DNA from: Trissonchulus latispiculum
Taxonomy: Eukaryota; Nematoda; Enoplea; Enoplida; Ironidae
DNA: 64,000 nucleotides
Assembly (NCBI GenBank): GCA_030248195.1
Contig: JASAND010026764.1
Location: 30,077 to 94,076 of the forward strand
Reading direction: 5' to 3'
Part shown: piece by piece, positions 21,532 through 33,515 of the stretch
Layout: each line of letters begins with the position of its first letter
Numbering within the stretch: the first letter of the stretch is position 1
Notes under the pieces: generated by a model
Told to the model about the DNA's origin: nothing
What the model saw: only the letters and a program-made list of their open reading frames with translations
Database searches by the model: none
Made by a program: the position numbers and the translations under genes

Positions 21532-24500
21532 ATGTACCCAAACTTTGCCGAATTTTTGTTTTATGGTTTTAGAAATCAAACTTCCTATTTGCTCATGCGG
21601 CTTGTCCGTTTAACTGAACTGATTGAAAGATTAGACGATTCCATTCCAAATGTGATTCCTTGGACAAAGTTTTCTATTGCCAAATGCGTTGTGTCAACGG
21701 TTACGCTGATTGCTTGTATAGCGTTTGCGGCTGCAACATGTCAAGGATTAATTTTATCATTTTGGAACGAAGACATCATAACTACATTAAAGTTTGTCAA
21801 GGTGTCATCGCAGACATTACCTAGTATTGTTGTGTGCCCGTTTTCCAGGTTCGTTTTAGTTTTCGTCTGAAATCTTGATTGCGTTTAGTTACCCGCACGA
21901 GTAGGCGGTCCCGTGACTGGCCTTCTGTTCTAAGCAAGCATGTTTTCATGGGATAAACCATTACAGACATTTTGTTATCTCCTCATATTCTAAGCGAAAG
22001 AAAAGTCTAATTTTAAGCAGTGCAAACACGCAACTCGGTTGGCTCAAATTGAAACAAACACACATGCCTGCTGCTTGAATTATGCCTAATTAAGAGAAAT
22101 AGTTAATTGGGAGCCAAGATTAGCAGTACTAAAGGGAGGTTTACACTATCAAACTTTCGTCTGACTTTGTCAGATGAAGAGATTCCTCAAACAAATGTCA
22201 GACGAAATTTTCGCGTGTAAACGACTAACTGACTCAGCTCTGAGAAGGCAATTTTTGTTGGACGAAAATGGGAATTCCGTCTGATACAGACGAAACTGAC
22301 CACTCATATAGCTTCATTTCAAAAAAAACTGACGTGAAGCTACAGCAGCTGAATGAGTGGCGGCTGTGGAATTGTCAGTAGCAAACTAATTTCTTGTTTG
22401 ATGGACAGTGTAAACTGCAGGTTGGATAAAAAATGTTTGCTCTGATATTTGTTCCATCTGATAAAGTCAGAAGAAAGTTTGACAGTGTAAACGCGGCTTA
22501 AATATTCGTGTTTTGGTTGAATTGCAGGCCGCGTTTGCACCATTTTTACAGCATGCTCGTATCTGATATGTAAACACAGGGTTAGCAATTAAACTACCCA
22601 AATTCGACACAATTGACTAATTATTTTTCGAGATTTAAAACGACATTAATACATAAGATTCTTTCAAAATTTGGTGCCGGTACCAGCAGCTTAAACTCTG
22701 ATTATCAGCAGTATCTTAGTATATATTTAGTTTCGTCTTCTGCAATTTGTCATTAACAGTTTTCTATGGTATCCAGATCCAAAATCAGATCCAATTTGTT
22801 CTGAACAAGGAACAGGACTATTTTTATAGCCTCACCAGCATAGCTTTAGCAGATAAGAAGCGCGCTGCATCCTTTCTCAGAATTTTCACTCTCTTTTCCC
22901 AGCCACAAAAGTATCAAATAATTGAGCTCATGCACCAATTAAAATGCAGCCTGCACTACTTCCACCAACCTCATATAAGACGTCTTAATGGTTTCTGTTA
23001 CTGATAAAGAGATCAGGGATTTTTGGATTGCATAGTGTTTGCAACGGGCGCTCTTTTTGGGCTACAGTTTTCACATAAGATTAGTATTCTTTGAAAATGT
23101 TTGCAATCGTATTGGTTCACTTATATGTAATAATGCCAATCACACATTAAATATCACTTTTTTTGAAGAATACAAATTATTGCTTATTTTTGTCGTCGAT
23201 AAATGCTTAATCGGTGTTGTAAATGAAAGCTGTATATTTAGTATTCTTTTTAATTTAGATTTCGAATGGATCGTTTCCAGAGATTTATTGCCAACAATAA
23301 TTTTACCAACCTTTCATTTTATGAATTCTCTGACTCACTAACTCCGAGTTTCTTAGTGCCTTACACACTTGGCTATTTTGAAAATCCGGTACATCTTCTA
23401 ATAGAGAAAGTGGATATAATGAGAATAGTTCTGGCGGCCGTATCCAATTATTTGAAAGGAAGAAATGAAACTTTGCTGCACATCATGCGGAGCGTTGGCT
23501 ATGGATGTCAAGATATTATTAAAAGTTGTAAAGTAGACGGGCGGTTGATTTCAACTGAAACCTGCTGCGATGATGACAAGCGGTACGCGACTCCTCTGGG
23601 ATTTTGCCCAATGATATCTGCACATACACAGAAGACAGTTGGAGTTAGATCAGGTATGCTTAAGCTATCAGGTATCAGGTGTTGAGGTAATAATTTTTTT
23701 TACATTTTACCATAACTATGGTAGTAATGCCAGAGATAATGTTACGAATAAATTTTCTTATTTTGGAATAGTCGCTGTTTAATACTTTCTTTTTGTTTGA
23801 TTTGAAAACTAACTATAATTGTATAAACGAAATATAATGCAACCAAGTATTATGTGAATCAGGGACTTGCAGATTGGCCCTGTTTTTACATTACAACCTG
23901 TGAACGGGTTGTAAACTTTATAATGCGACATAGCACAAATTTGCTTATGCTATACCAATACAAACAAATATAACAAGTTTGTTGTAATAAACTTTGACTC
24001 ACCGTCAAACTCGGGTTTGAAATACCTTCCGACAAATTGCCAATATCCCTAACGTAAAATTTATTAGCTTCTCGTGACTCGAAATTACTAGGATATCAAA
24101 TGGGGTGAGACCCTATACTAGGCCGACTAAGCTTTTATACATCTCACAATTACAGTAGCTCTGTCCATTTAACTTTTAGCTTTATCGGTTAAACACCCTC
24201 TCTTCAATGGCAAAACGGATATCAAAGATCATGACAACATTTTAATTTGAATTTTATTATCTAGTTGTGATTAGGCTACGCCATTACGCTATTACAACAT
24301 CACCGTAAATATAGCAATCGCTCTTGATTTCATGAAATCGTACAGTTGTAACTAAAAATTGGCCTATTGTCAGAGCAACGTAATGGAAAATATCCAACTT
24401 AATAATCATCAAAGGCTGAGAATGAAGTAGCCAGATTCCTACCAAATAAAAGTATTAGGATGATTAATTTCAAATGGAAAGAGGAATTTGACTATGAAGT

Positions 24501-26252
24501 GTTGAAGCCATATGCAACAATGCAATTTCTATAGAGGGATGATATTCATCATCAAGAATAAAAATGCAAAGAAAAACAATCAAACCAATGACCATGACCA
24601 AGACAAATCATTGAATGCAATCAAATTCCATAAGTCAACACAACTGACAACAAATAAAACGGAAGACAGGAGTGTTCTAGAGGTTTATTACGTTTTTAGA
24701 TTCCATAGATTTAGATTTTTGATTTTAGAATATTATTATTATATATAAATATAATTATTTAGAATACATTATTTAGAAAGTTTATTTAGTCACACTAAGT
24801 TTACGTAAAACTTTATTTTTTGTTCCCTTAATTCCAGGCATTGCAGCTGAATTGTTGAATCCTGTACCAACGAATCAGCCTTATGAGCTTGGTTTGCCAA
24901 TGAACGAAGGATTTATTTCGTTTTTAGCGCACCCAAAGGGAGCTGTTTCTGCAGGGTACCTCCATTTGTTGCCAAACGCATACGGTTTTCAACAAATACG
25001 TGAAATACAGCGCAAAAGAGTCAATACCAAATACAGCCGGTGTGACAGCAGAAGTGACAGCTACCAAAAATGTGTCCTCGAATGTGTTTTCAACAAGTGT
25101 CTTGAGCAATCATCAAGGCGGTATCCTCACTGCAGTAGATGCAGACCTATGTTGTTGGCAAATCTGTCGGATGGACGCCAAACTCGTCTGTGTTTACCAG
25201 AGGATGACATCACGTGTGTCATGTTTCCGCTAGTGACATCAGAGTTTGCTCCTGGTAACGGTGAAACGCTGACTGCCGCCTGCCAAAAGGAAACATGTTA
25301 CCCCAGTTGTATGGAATACACATACGAACAGACTATGACATATTCCAAGTGAGATGCCTTACATGTAGTAGTCCAGTTATACAAAGTTTTTATATAAATT
25401 ATTTTTAACATAGCAGTGAAGCTCAGTCTTTACTGCTGTTTACTCCTTTTCACTACTAGTGTTGTTGACAGGGAGAATTTTTGTCGTTACCGGTTGGCGG
25501 AATTCCGGATAGCGGCAGGTCGGCGTTTGGAGGGCTATAAAACAGCTGCTAATTAAAAGTTATTTAACGTAGGAAATTGTCAAATTTTAAGCAAAAAAAT
25601 CAATCTAAAGCTCTTGACGAGGCGAATTTAGTGGTGCCGAAAATTATTCCAAATGGTTAAACTGACCGAAGGTTTTGTTGAAAACACAACTTTCGCAAAC
25701 ATATGGAGCCATCACATTTCGTTAGTCTAATCGATCGACTTAATTCTACGTCAGTGAATCCGCCTCAGGTTTTGCGAAATTTATGAAAATTTCCTATATA
25801 ATTTCAATTGTTGATGAGCAGCTATAATTAGCATAATTACCACATTACTTTATATCAGAATAGTCGTCTTTTCTAGGGCTATTCATTGCCAATAAAATTA
25901 ACGAGACTGTGAAAATGACGCGCCTCTTCTGTAAAAACCTAGCTTAGGCGACAAAATAGTATACTAACCCAGCAATCTGTTTCACTGAGACGACCGACCG
26001 CCCTGGGTGTCCACTATTCGCCAACAACACTACCTTTTACTTGGGCTGGAGACAGCAACATTAGGTAATATGCCGTTGAAGTAATCCTGTTTTAGGCTGA
26101 TCGATTTAAAGCCTGGACAACGGAATTTTAGCTGGAGTAGATCAATTGTACATGTTCAGTTTCTTTCTCATGAAATTGAGAAAACGGACGAATTTCTGAA
26201 ATTATCACTGATGAGGGTTGTTGCCGACTGTGGTGGCATTGTTGCCGTCTGG
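21532..26252 (+). CDS. DEG/ENaC-like sodium channel subunit, paralogue 1 (incomplete at C-terminus)
   Basis: Four exons can be joined without breaking frame: 21532-21848, 23259-23653, 24838-25348 and 26096-26252 (460 codons), all with GT-AG introns. Exon 1 encodes the first membrane segment (TVTLIACIAFAAAT) and the post-TM1 box LPSIVVCPFSR. Exon 2 gives the extracellular Cys pattern GCQDIIKSCKVD...CCDDDKR...PLGFCPM. Exon 3 holds the large cysteine-rich loop (YSRCDSRSDSYQKCVLECVF, CYPSCMEYTYEQTMTYSK). Exon 4 ends with VVADCGGIVAVW, matching the box before the second membrane helix. The family forms trimeric amiloride-sensitive cation channels gated by protons, peptides or force. The last exon with TM2 was not found in the next kilobase; a 4.9-kb transposon begins at 27306. 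The initiator ATG at 21532 is the first in frame after a possible acceptor, so an upstream exon is possible. Confidence 0.85.
22131..22500. mobile_element. MITE in intron 1 of the first channel gene
   Basis: The left end, GTTTACACTATCAAACTTTC with the following CTGACTTTGTCAGA, is inverted at the right end (GACAGTGTAAAC preceded by AAAGTCAGAAGAAAGTTT). About 36 bp of TIR, 370 bp in total. Non-coding. Confidence 0.7.
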
Positions 26253-27305
26253 GTTAGCGTATAGTTTTATAGTCAGTGCATAATGATTACCATAATCTTT
26301 CGGAAAACAGTATAATTTCAAAACACAAAAATTTGTTTGGTGTCATCGGCATTCCAATTATCTTCATGGATTTATTAAACCTAAAGTCTGACCAAAACAT
26401 TTTGGAACCGAACTGCCAGCGTCTGTTGTGACAGCTCATTTAAAGTTAATCTACACAGTTTATATATTTTCAGAACCCCCAGGAGGAGAAACCACTCAAC
26501 TCATAATTTACCATCTGTATTGTTCATAGTTGTTCCGGCACGTTAAACGTGCTCTGATGGGTTGGCTTAGTCATTTTTTCCGCACATTTAGTGAATGATT
26601 ATTTTTTCGCGAAAAGTCCTGACGGTCGAGAATTTTGGGTCGGACATTTTATGACATCTGAAACGCCGTCAGGAATATTCGTGGCTCTTATAATATGTAT
26701 AGTGTTTGACAAAAGATATACTAGTCCTAAAAGTTTGTGGCTAGAACAATAGGCCTAACATTTTGTTCTAAAAACATACGCAGTCTGGAAAGTTGGTGAC
26801 TGAATGAGTTTTCACAAAAGCTCCAGACTTTTTATTCTACCGGAGGCGAAATCCTTGTTTGATATTTTATTTGATCCTTTATTAAAAATAGGTTGACCCT
26901 CGTTGCAATTGAAATCGCTTAATGTGTCTGCGAAGACACACACACAGAAACCGCACAAATCCAGCTGTGAAGCTTTTTCCAACTGGTCCAAGGGCTAAAA
27001 TTTGCTATTTATGACTGAAATTTTGAAATAAGTATTTTTTGTTGGTTGTCTGAACTTCATCAATACTTCTAACATTTAAAACTAATTGAATTTTGTCTTC
27101 GTTTAGAGGGGTCAACACTGTTTCACTGTTTCACCAAATGAACAATTAAAATCTATCCTCCCCCCTTGAACGAACTTGTAGTGCATGAAACGAAAGATGC
27201 AAACATGCAAACTAATCTACAAATTTATGAAATTATTAACAGCTGTCGCTCAAGTTAGAAAGGTCGTAATTTAATCCTCTATGTGCTACAAGGACGGATT
27301 TCGAT
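26253..27305. other. Region after channel exon 4; no further exon identified
   Basis: A TAG follows in frame 12 bases after TGG, so exon 4 must be spliced at GTTAGC or the protein is truncated. I searched by eye for the glycine-serine box and second membrane helix of the family and found none. Confidence 0.45.
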
Positions 27306-27929
27306 GGTTCCCTATCAAAACGTCTAAAGACAAAACGTCTAACGTTCATAACGTCTACCGACGAAACGTCTAATGACGAAACGTCTAACGACAAAACGTC
27401 TACTGACAAAACGTCTAAGTTTTCTAAAATTGTGTCACACGTTCAAAACGTCTAAACATGCCCAACTTTTGGTGATTATTTTTACTTATTTTGTATAGGT
27501 CTGGGTCAGCTTTCCTATAGGCCGCTTTGGGTATGGGTGGCAGTGCCTTGCCAAATCTTGAATTTGAAGTTCTGGCATGACATTGTCCCAAATTCACTTC
27601 TTATTTTCTGCATTAGCTTCAGAATTCGACTAGTCATTGACTATTCACTGATTATTTACTGAATACTGATTACTGACTGTAATTAGTAAAGATGGTGCAA
27701 CAGACTTCACTGATTGCTGATTACTTATTAATTTTAAGCATACGTTCAAAAATTTCTAGAATTGAGAAGTGTAATGTAAATTGTAAATTGTAAATTTTAT
27801 AAATATTTCAAGTCATTTGCACACCCTGGCATTTGTAATGAAAGAAGTTAAATTTGGAGGCGATTTTGCTCAAATTGGTTGAGAGCCTTTTTCCTAGATT
27901 TTAACTTCCACTACACAGGTTGACGCGCA

Positions 27930-28215
27930 GGATACGAGATCACTGCTTAGATTCAGATCTGACCACAGTCAGGTGTACTCAGTGGGCAAATCCGAATGGC
28001 CAACCTAGGGTTGGGGTCAACTGGGTGAGTTCGTTTCAATGAAGGAGAAATAAGAAACGATTCTCTAACACGAATCGCAGAGGCGACTCTCATGCACGAG
28101 TCTGGAGAGGTAGGCAGATCCTCTAGCACGGATCCGGTTTGGGGCCGTGTTACACACTTAGTGCTGGGGAAATCCGAAACACAATAGCTTTCCTGTGAAG
28201 TGTACTATTTATTCT
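27930..28215. other. Hairpin array I, including three tandem covarying hairpins
   Basis: Stems in order: CTGAC / GTCAG (27959-27972), CCAACC / GGTTGG (28000-28014), CGATTC / GAATCG (28058-28077), GACTC / GAGTC (28085-28102), GATCC / GGATC (28117-28134), and a nested ACACTT / AAGTGT with GGAAA / TTTCC at about 28155-28204. The three at 28058-28134 share the loop pattern TCTARCAC (TCATGCAC in the middle one). Confidence 0.7.
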
Positions 28216-28939
28216 CAGAAATTATATATAACAAGCGTAAATGGATAGAGATACTACAGAAGGAAGCAGGCACAAGTAGACGTACAGATATTACAAAGTT
28301 TAAGGTTTCAATTACAAAACTGCATTGTCGGGATAATCAGAATATAATACAGTGACTACAGGAAAATGAGTTTAGATAAGACAGAATTATTACTCAGCTG
28401 TTACTATATATATTGCTGTTATTGCCAGAAGTATTATTTTACCTGCTCAGGCTCCTCTTACAATTAATGATAAGTAGAGTGATTGCGTGTGTGATAGACT
28501 TATACGTTAAACAGCTCGAGAGGACGGTTTTACTGATGACTCTACTCAGACTCCGAATTATTCCATTATAAACAAAACTGAACGAGTCATGTTACCACCA
28601 TGCTAATAATTGAACAAATTATAATGCTACAGGGGATTCGAGTTTTCGGATACGTTGTGCAGTCTCCAAGTAACGACTCACACGCAACCTTTCCTGTCTT
28701 TTGGATGAGAGAGTTCCGTCCCTGAAAGGAAGATTACAGTTACTGGCTGAGAGGGTGTCGGTATGGCAGAAATGTAACTGGGGTAAGAGAGTTCCGGGCC
28801 CTAGATATATATAATTGAACAAATTAATCGATGAGGCTTTAGTTGTCTTTAGTGATGTCTCCTGAAGTCGAGCATAAGTACAACGAGCAAAGAGATTTCA
28901 ATAGCAGAAAGGATTCGGCATACATTTTCGGCTGATTTG

Positions 28940-29175
28940 AGAGTCTGTCAAAACGTTAGTCAAAAATGAGTTACGACAGACTTCTGGTTTTAGGTCTAGT
29001 TCACCACTTTGACTTGAGGTAATGCTCGCTTCTAATCGCTGCTACTGCTGGGTTTGTCCGCCAAACTATGAGAACCAATACCTTACTGGTATGAGACTGA
29101 TACAAGAGTTCAACAACCGGCTGTGGTCCACTTGACAATCACAGGTTCAAACCACTGACAGAGCTACAGAACGGT
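28940..29175. other. Hairpin array II
   Basis: AGTCTGTC / GACAGACT near 28943-28983, GTTTG / CAAAC at 29052-29066 with a 5-nt loop, ATACC / GGTAT at 29078-29092 with a 5-nt loop, and AACC..CTGTG / CACAGGTT near 29118-29153. No reading frame explains them. Confidence 0.6.
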
Positions 29176-29314
29176 GGCACCAGGCAAGACTACAAGATGG
29201 ATGGATCAACTCTAATTCCTGAAGGATACTGGGTCCTGCAACAGATTGCGGACGGATCCAAGCAAGGCGCGGTGGCGGCAGTACCTGAATCAAATGCGTT
29301 AAAACCCATTAGAT

Positions 29315-29375
29315 ACAAGAATGTTTGGGGAATCGAACCCCTGCAGTTATTATCCTAACTAGATGGCTCTGCTGA
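29315..29375 (-). repeat. tRNA-like remnant
   Basis: On the minus strand, GGGGTTCGATTCCCC is a perfect T-arm with B box, preceded by AGCCATCTAGTTAGGATAA resembling an A box. The spacing between boxes is too short for an intact tRNA, so it is probably a SINE or tRNA fragment. Confidence 0.45.
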
Positions 29376-29783
29376 ACTTGTTTTGAACTTTGTGCGTTCG
29401 AATGTAAAATACTTTGATTAGCGTTTTTGTTACAAACTCAAGTTTTGCGCAATTTAAGCGCATTTTGATGAATCGGAAACTGTATTTGGATTAAACTTGC
29501 TTTAAATTGCAAGTTTGGTTTAACAATGCGGTAAAACTTGAAATTTAGTGATATTTAAACTGTTCGTGACATGAACTGAATATGATTAATTTAAACGTAA
29601 TGTTTTATGCTGAACCACTCCAAAATAGCATAGGTGAACGCGTTTTTATCATAGAATTGCGAACCTGGACGCTAGATTAACTAATTGATTAGCAACGAGT
29701 ATAATTGCAGCTTTTTGACTATAAAACATCATGAGACATTCACCATTGGGTGTAATCCGGCAGATATACATATTTAAGCTGGG

Positions 29784-29912
29784 CGAACCGAGCCGAGCCG
29801 AGCAGAGCCGAGCAGAGCCCAGTCGAGTCGAGCCGAGAAGAGCCGAACCGAGCCGAGCCGAGCCGAGCCGAGCCGAGTCGAGTCGAATCGAGCCGAGCCG
29901 ACTAGAGCCGGT
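29784..29912 (+). repeat. (GAGCC)n minisatellite
   Basis: About 25 copies of a pentamer GAGCC/GAGTC with point changes. It creates open frames on both strands that should be ignored. Confidence 0.9.
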
Positions 29913-30099
29913 GGAAGATTGTAGTTTAGAATAGAGGTTTGAGTTGAGTTTAACCTAGGTGCGTGATGCATTCGCGTTGCGTTAAGTGTGCGGAATAGCG
30001 GGTGCTTGCTGCGTTGGTGTAAAAGTCTGATAGTTGAGAACTTTAGTTGAAAAGGTTAGGGAGGTTTGAATGGAACTTTAAGTTAAATTGAGCCATAAG

Positions 30100-31420
30100 T
30101 TGGGATAATAATTGCCAAGCAATTATTATGGACAGAATTACTAAAAAACAACTGAGTAATTAAGGGAAGGCCGGTAACTTCCATTTTAACGACTTAGAAA
30201 TAAAGAAATCTAATCACAATGTATAAAGAGAATAATTAACTGCTGGTATAGCTTTTAAGTTTTAACCTACGTTTTGAATCCGGCATTAAATGCTAGAAAG
30301 ACAATTTGTACGAAACAATTGAATTGTCACGCCATGGAATTTAAAGTATGGCCGGCGACGCTAGTCGCCGGCTGTGGGGAGAATTGGGTCCATTCGAAAC
30401 TTTTATGCCTCCCATGGGCCGGGGAAAGCCCGAAACCTTGAGGAATGGAGAAGGGTCCTCCCCTCAGCAAAAGTTTAACCCAATTTTAGTTGAACAGTGC
30501 AGAAACGATCTTTCGAGCGAAAAGTAGGAATGCATTTTGAGCAGAAACTGGATTTTAGGATTTAAACTGAATTTGGACTTTAAGAATAATGGTTAAGGTT
30601 TGAATTTTTGAAAATGGCTGAAAATAAACATCAATTGAACAAAACAATGACATTACAAAAAGTCTCGCCTACCTTAGCCCGGCGGAAGGGTGAAATAGAT
30701 ACAAAAGTCGGGGTACGCTCGGTAGGAAAGTGATCTCCGCTTCTTGAGCCCAGCGGAAAGGGCGTGCGATCCCTTTCCTACCGAGTTCCCTGTAAATTGA
30801 GAAATAAATTGGGGAAATCATAAGTTTAGTTGGTCGGCCGCCTTCATGGCATAATGGCCTTTGACCTGAGCCTCCCAAGTCCTCTTGTGGGTAAAACATA
30901 AAAAATGTCTTTTAACCTAGCGGAGTGGGGAAGAGAAGAGAGATGCTAATGTCTCCCACCTCCAAATAACGGTGCAGAAACACATCTCTTTTCTCCCCCC
31001 AGACGAGAAGGGAGAAAAACTAAAAATGCGGCCGTACTGGCCGACTTCTCAAAGAGGACTGAACAAAACTGTAGCTTGCAAGCCTGGATCCTCAGAAAGG
31101 TGGAGTTTATGCTTCCCTGCAAGCTATTGGGAGAATTTAGCAATCACTGAATGTGATTGGCTAGGTAATTGCAAGCACCGACGCTAATTGGACTACCGTC
31201 TCGTGGCTTACGGTAGTCCAAGTGGATTTATTAGGGGGTCGTTAATGAACTGATAAGCTTCCCGGGGATGGGGAGCTTATCTTCCCCCGTGCAGACGAAA
31301 AGACCCAAGTCAGCAAATTTAGTTGACCGCTGGCTTGGGAAAAATAAACAAAATGAACAAACACTGGAGAGCTACAAGGCTCTCTAGATAAGACAATTTA
31401 TGGGGTAGAAAATACCCTTG
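30100..31420. other. Hairpin array III, a dozen perfect stem-loops in series
   Basis: Examples with exact positions follow. GCCGGCGAC / GTCGCCGGC is at 30351-30372. The 13-bp CTCGGTAGGAAAG / CTTTCCTACCGAG at 30718-30785 encloses TCCGCT / AGCGGA. TAGCTTGCA / TGCAAGCTA is at 31072-31126. The 12-bp TTGGACTACCGT / ACGGTAGTCCAA is at 31188-31221. GATAAGCTTCCC / GGGGAGCTTATC is at 31252-31281. The 11-bp CCCAAGTCAGC / GCTGGCTTGGG is at 31304-31339. GAGAGC / GCTCTC is at 31367-31384. GGGTA / TACCC is at 31403-31417. The segment is richer in G+C than its surroundings. It codes for nothing recognisable; the frames across it read through stems on both strands. Confidence 0.7.
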
Positions 31421-32232
31421 TTAAGGTAAAATAAAAAAAGAATGAATACGAAAAACAGAAGGTTTTGGGGTGGGAAAAAGTATTTTCATTGTATTGTGTA
31501 ACTTGCATGTGTAATTGCTTAATTGATTAATAATTGTGTAACTTGCATATGAAGAAACCCCTAAACCCTCTATCTTTGTAATTGTCTGCCGTTTTAGGAT
31601 GAAGACTCGCATGATTATGTAATTTTGCGTAACTGTTTACTGTAACTGTAAATTTAAAAGAAAGGTTATATATTAGTAATTCATGAACTGAACGCTAATG
31701 GTTTAAAACCTAGACAGCTTATGTAGTCTTGCCTGGTTAAATGGGAGGTATTACCGTGCGAGTGAGTGGTCAACTATTGGAACCTGAACACTAATGATAA
31801 TACACATAAAATAATAATTCTGGCGTTTAAATAATGCAGTCCCAAATAATGACATAGGCAATTCTAAAATACCTTTTTTAAATTTAATTTCATTACAATT
31901 TCAGAAATATTTAAAAACTAAACACAATTTGAAATGAACAATAAACTAGACGTGGAGTTTAATTTAATGTGATTTTAAAATATATTTACTTCAAAATAAC
32001 ATTAAACCTGATTTGCTTTCTTTAAAAATGATTTTAGACGTTTTGAACGTGTGACACAAATTTAGAAAATTTAGACGTTTTGTCAGTAGACGTTTCGTCG
32101 TTAGACGTTTTGTCGGTAGACATTATGAACGTTAGACGTTTTGACTTTAGACGTTTTGAACGGACACATTTCGATTTAGCAGATGCTGTAAAACATTGGG
32201 AATTGAATTCCGAGATTTCTTTTCACAAATTA

Positions 32233-32611
32233 CAGATGAGCACGGGCTGGATGTTTTTGCCCGGCCCGGCCCGCTCCAAAATCTTGCTCGGCCCGGCCCG
32301 TTGGAAAAATTGTTCGGCCCGGCCCGGCCCGCCAAAAGAAAATTTCCAAAATTGTGCTAACAATATTATTTCAAAGGCTTCAAAGGCTCAAAGGCAATAC
32401 ATGATGGAAACGCTTTATGCTGCGAAATGTTAAATTTTGCTGTAAAATAACCAGAATGAGTAAATATTTAGCTGATTTAAGTGATTTTATAACATTTTTT
32501 ATACTCCGTTTCAGCCCGCTCCCGCCCGCAGTTAAAAAATTTTTCGGCCCGCCGCGGCCCGGCCCACTAACCAATGTATGTCGGCCCGATCCGGCCCGGC
32601 CTTACAATGTA
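32233..32611 (+). mobile_element. GGCCCGG-rich MITE, copy 2
   Basis: Starts with GATGAGCACGGGCTGG and carries repeated CGGCCCGGCCCG blocks at both sides of an AT-rich centre like 17338-17633 in opposite orientation. The right end lacks the TGCTCATC terminus and runs into a CTACATT-rich repeat. Confidence 0.65.
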
Positions 32612-32614
32612 GCT

Positions 32615-33515
32615 ACATTTCTACATTGATTGTAACTTTCAGTTTCATAAAATATTCTACAGTGTAATGTAACTAAAGTGTAAGTGGGTATGTACTAAGA
32701 GTGTAGTACAAGCGTCACACTCTTAGTTATCAAGCAAAAACATCATCTGCACAATAACGGCTGACCCCCCCACAACTGAGTATGTGCACTTCAAAGAAAT
32801 TTGCACGCTATGCCTACGTTCTAAAGCTGGCAGCAGAGACACATTGAACCAACTGACTATTCAACGTAACTTACATTACATGCAATGGGGGTGTTTCTTT
32901 ATTGAAAACATAGGACCTACCATGTACCTACATTGTAACAAAATGGAGTCAGTTTCATAAAGTTCTTTGCAGTACAATGTAATCTACGATGCAGCTACAT
33001 TTGCTACTACATTTGCTACTGTGGTCAGGATCGCTGTAACTCATATAGTTTTGACATTCTGAACGAAAAATGATGGAATAGTTAAGTATTTTCAAACTAA
33101 TAAATATTATATATAATTTATTGAACTGCAGAGTTGCCTGCAATACAGTAGGATTGAAATTTTAAATTTTTACGTTGCCATACACTTAGAAAAAGTAACA
33201 GTTCATCAAACAAAGCAATAAGAACTCGATGAAAACTATTTTCCTTATTCTATCGATTAATTAATCATTGCCATCATATTGTTGATCTATTTTAAGTTGG
33301 TGAACTTTAATGTAACATTGTAGCTACATTGTAGATTTCATACAATGTAGAGAACTACTTTCCTACATGAAACTTCAAAGGAGCCGAATGTAATGTAACT
33401 ACATTACATAAAATCTACATTTGTTTTTATGTTTTATGTACGAAATGTAAAAAGCTACATTGCAATCTACTGAATATTATGTACCCAGTGTAGTTTTATG
33501 AAACAGGCTTAGCCG
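32615..33515. repeat. CTACATT-rich MITE-like repeats
   Basis: Ends of the type CAGTTTCATAAA (32638 and 32950) and TTTTATGAAACAGGCTTA (33493-33511) are inverted to each other. The interior repeats ACATTGTAGCTACATT in both orientations. At least one 570-bp element (about 32949-33511) and one partial copy are present. A hairpin of the AAGAGTGT family lies at 32698-32725. Confidence 0.55.

Larger units (their letters stand above)
27306..32167. mobile_element. 4.86-kb TIR element with hairpin arrays and 8-bp target duplication
   Basis: The left TIR (27306-27455) is the inverted match of 32034-32167. Both consist of repeated AAACGTCTAA(C/T)GAC-type units followed by a unique block containing TGTGTCACACGTTCAAAACG. 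ATTTCGAT is found immediately outside both ends (27298-27305 and 32168-32175), a convincing 8-bp duplication. The interior holds no recognisable protein domain. It is instead full of short perfect stem-loops, plus a (GAGCC)n minisatellite and a tRNA-like remnant. Target size fits Mutator-like or hAT transposons; the TIR design is like the element at 9490-14219. Confidence 0.8.

Noticed and set aside
22340..22588. 82-codon minus frame in channel intron 1
   Set aside because: Overlaps the MITE at 22131-22500 and has no motif.
27318..27455. CRISPR-like regular repeats (AAACGTCTAA units)
   Set aside because: The units have no distinct spacers, are mirrored 4.7 kb away, and the DNA is clearly eukaryotic; they are TIR subrepeats.
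29731..29971. Open frames on both strands with repeated SRAEP-type residues
   Set aside because: They arise from the (GAGCC)n minisatellite.
30669..31187. Short frames on both strands in the hairpin array
   Set aside because: No family features; they read through both arms of perfect stems.
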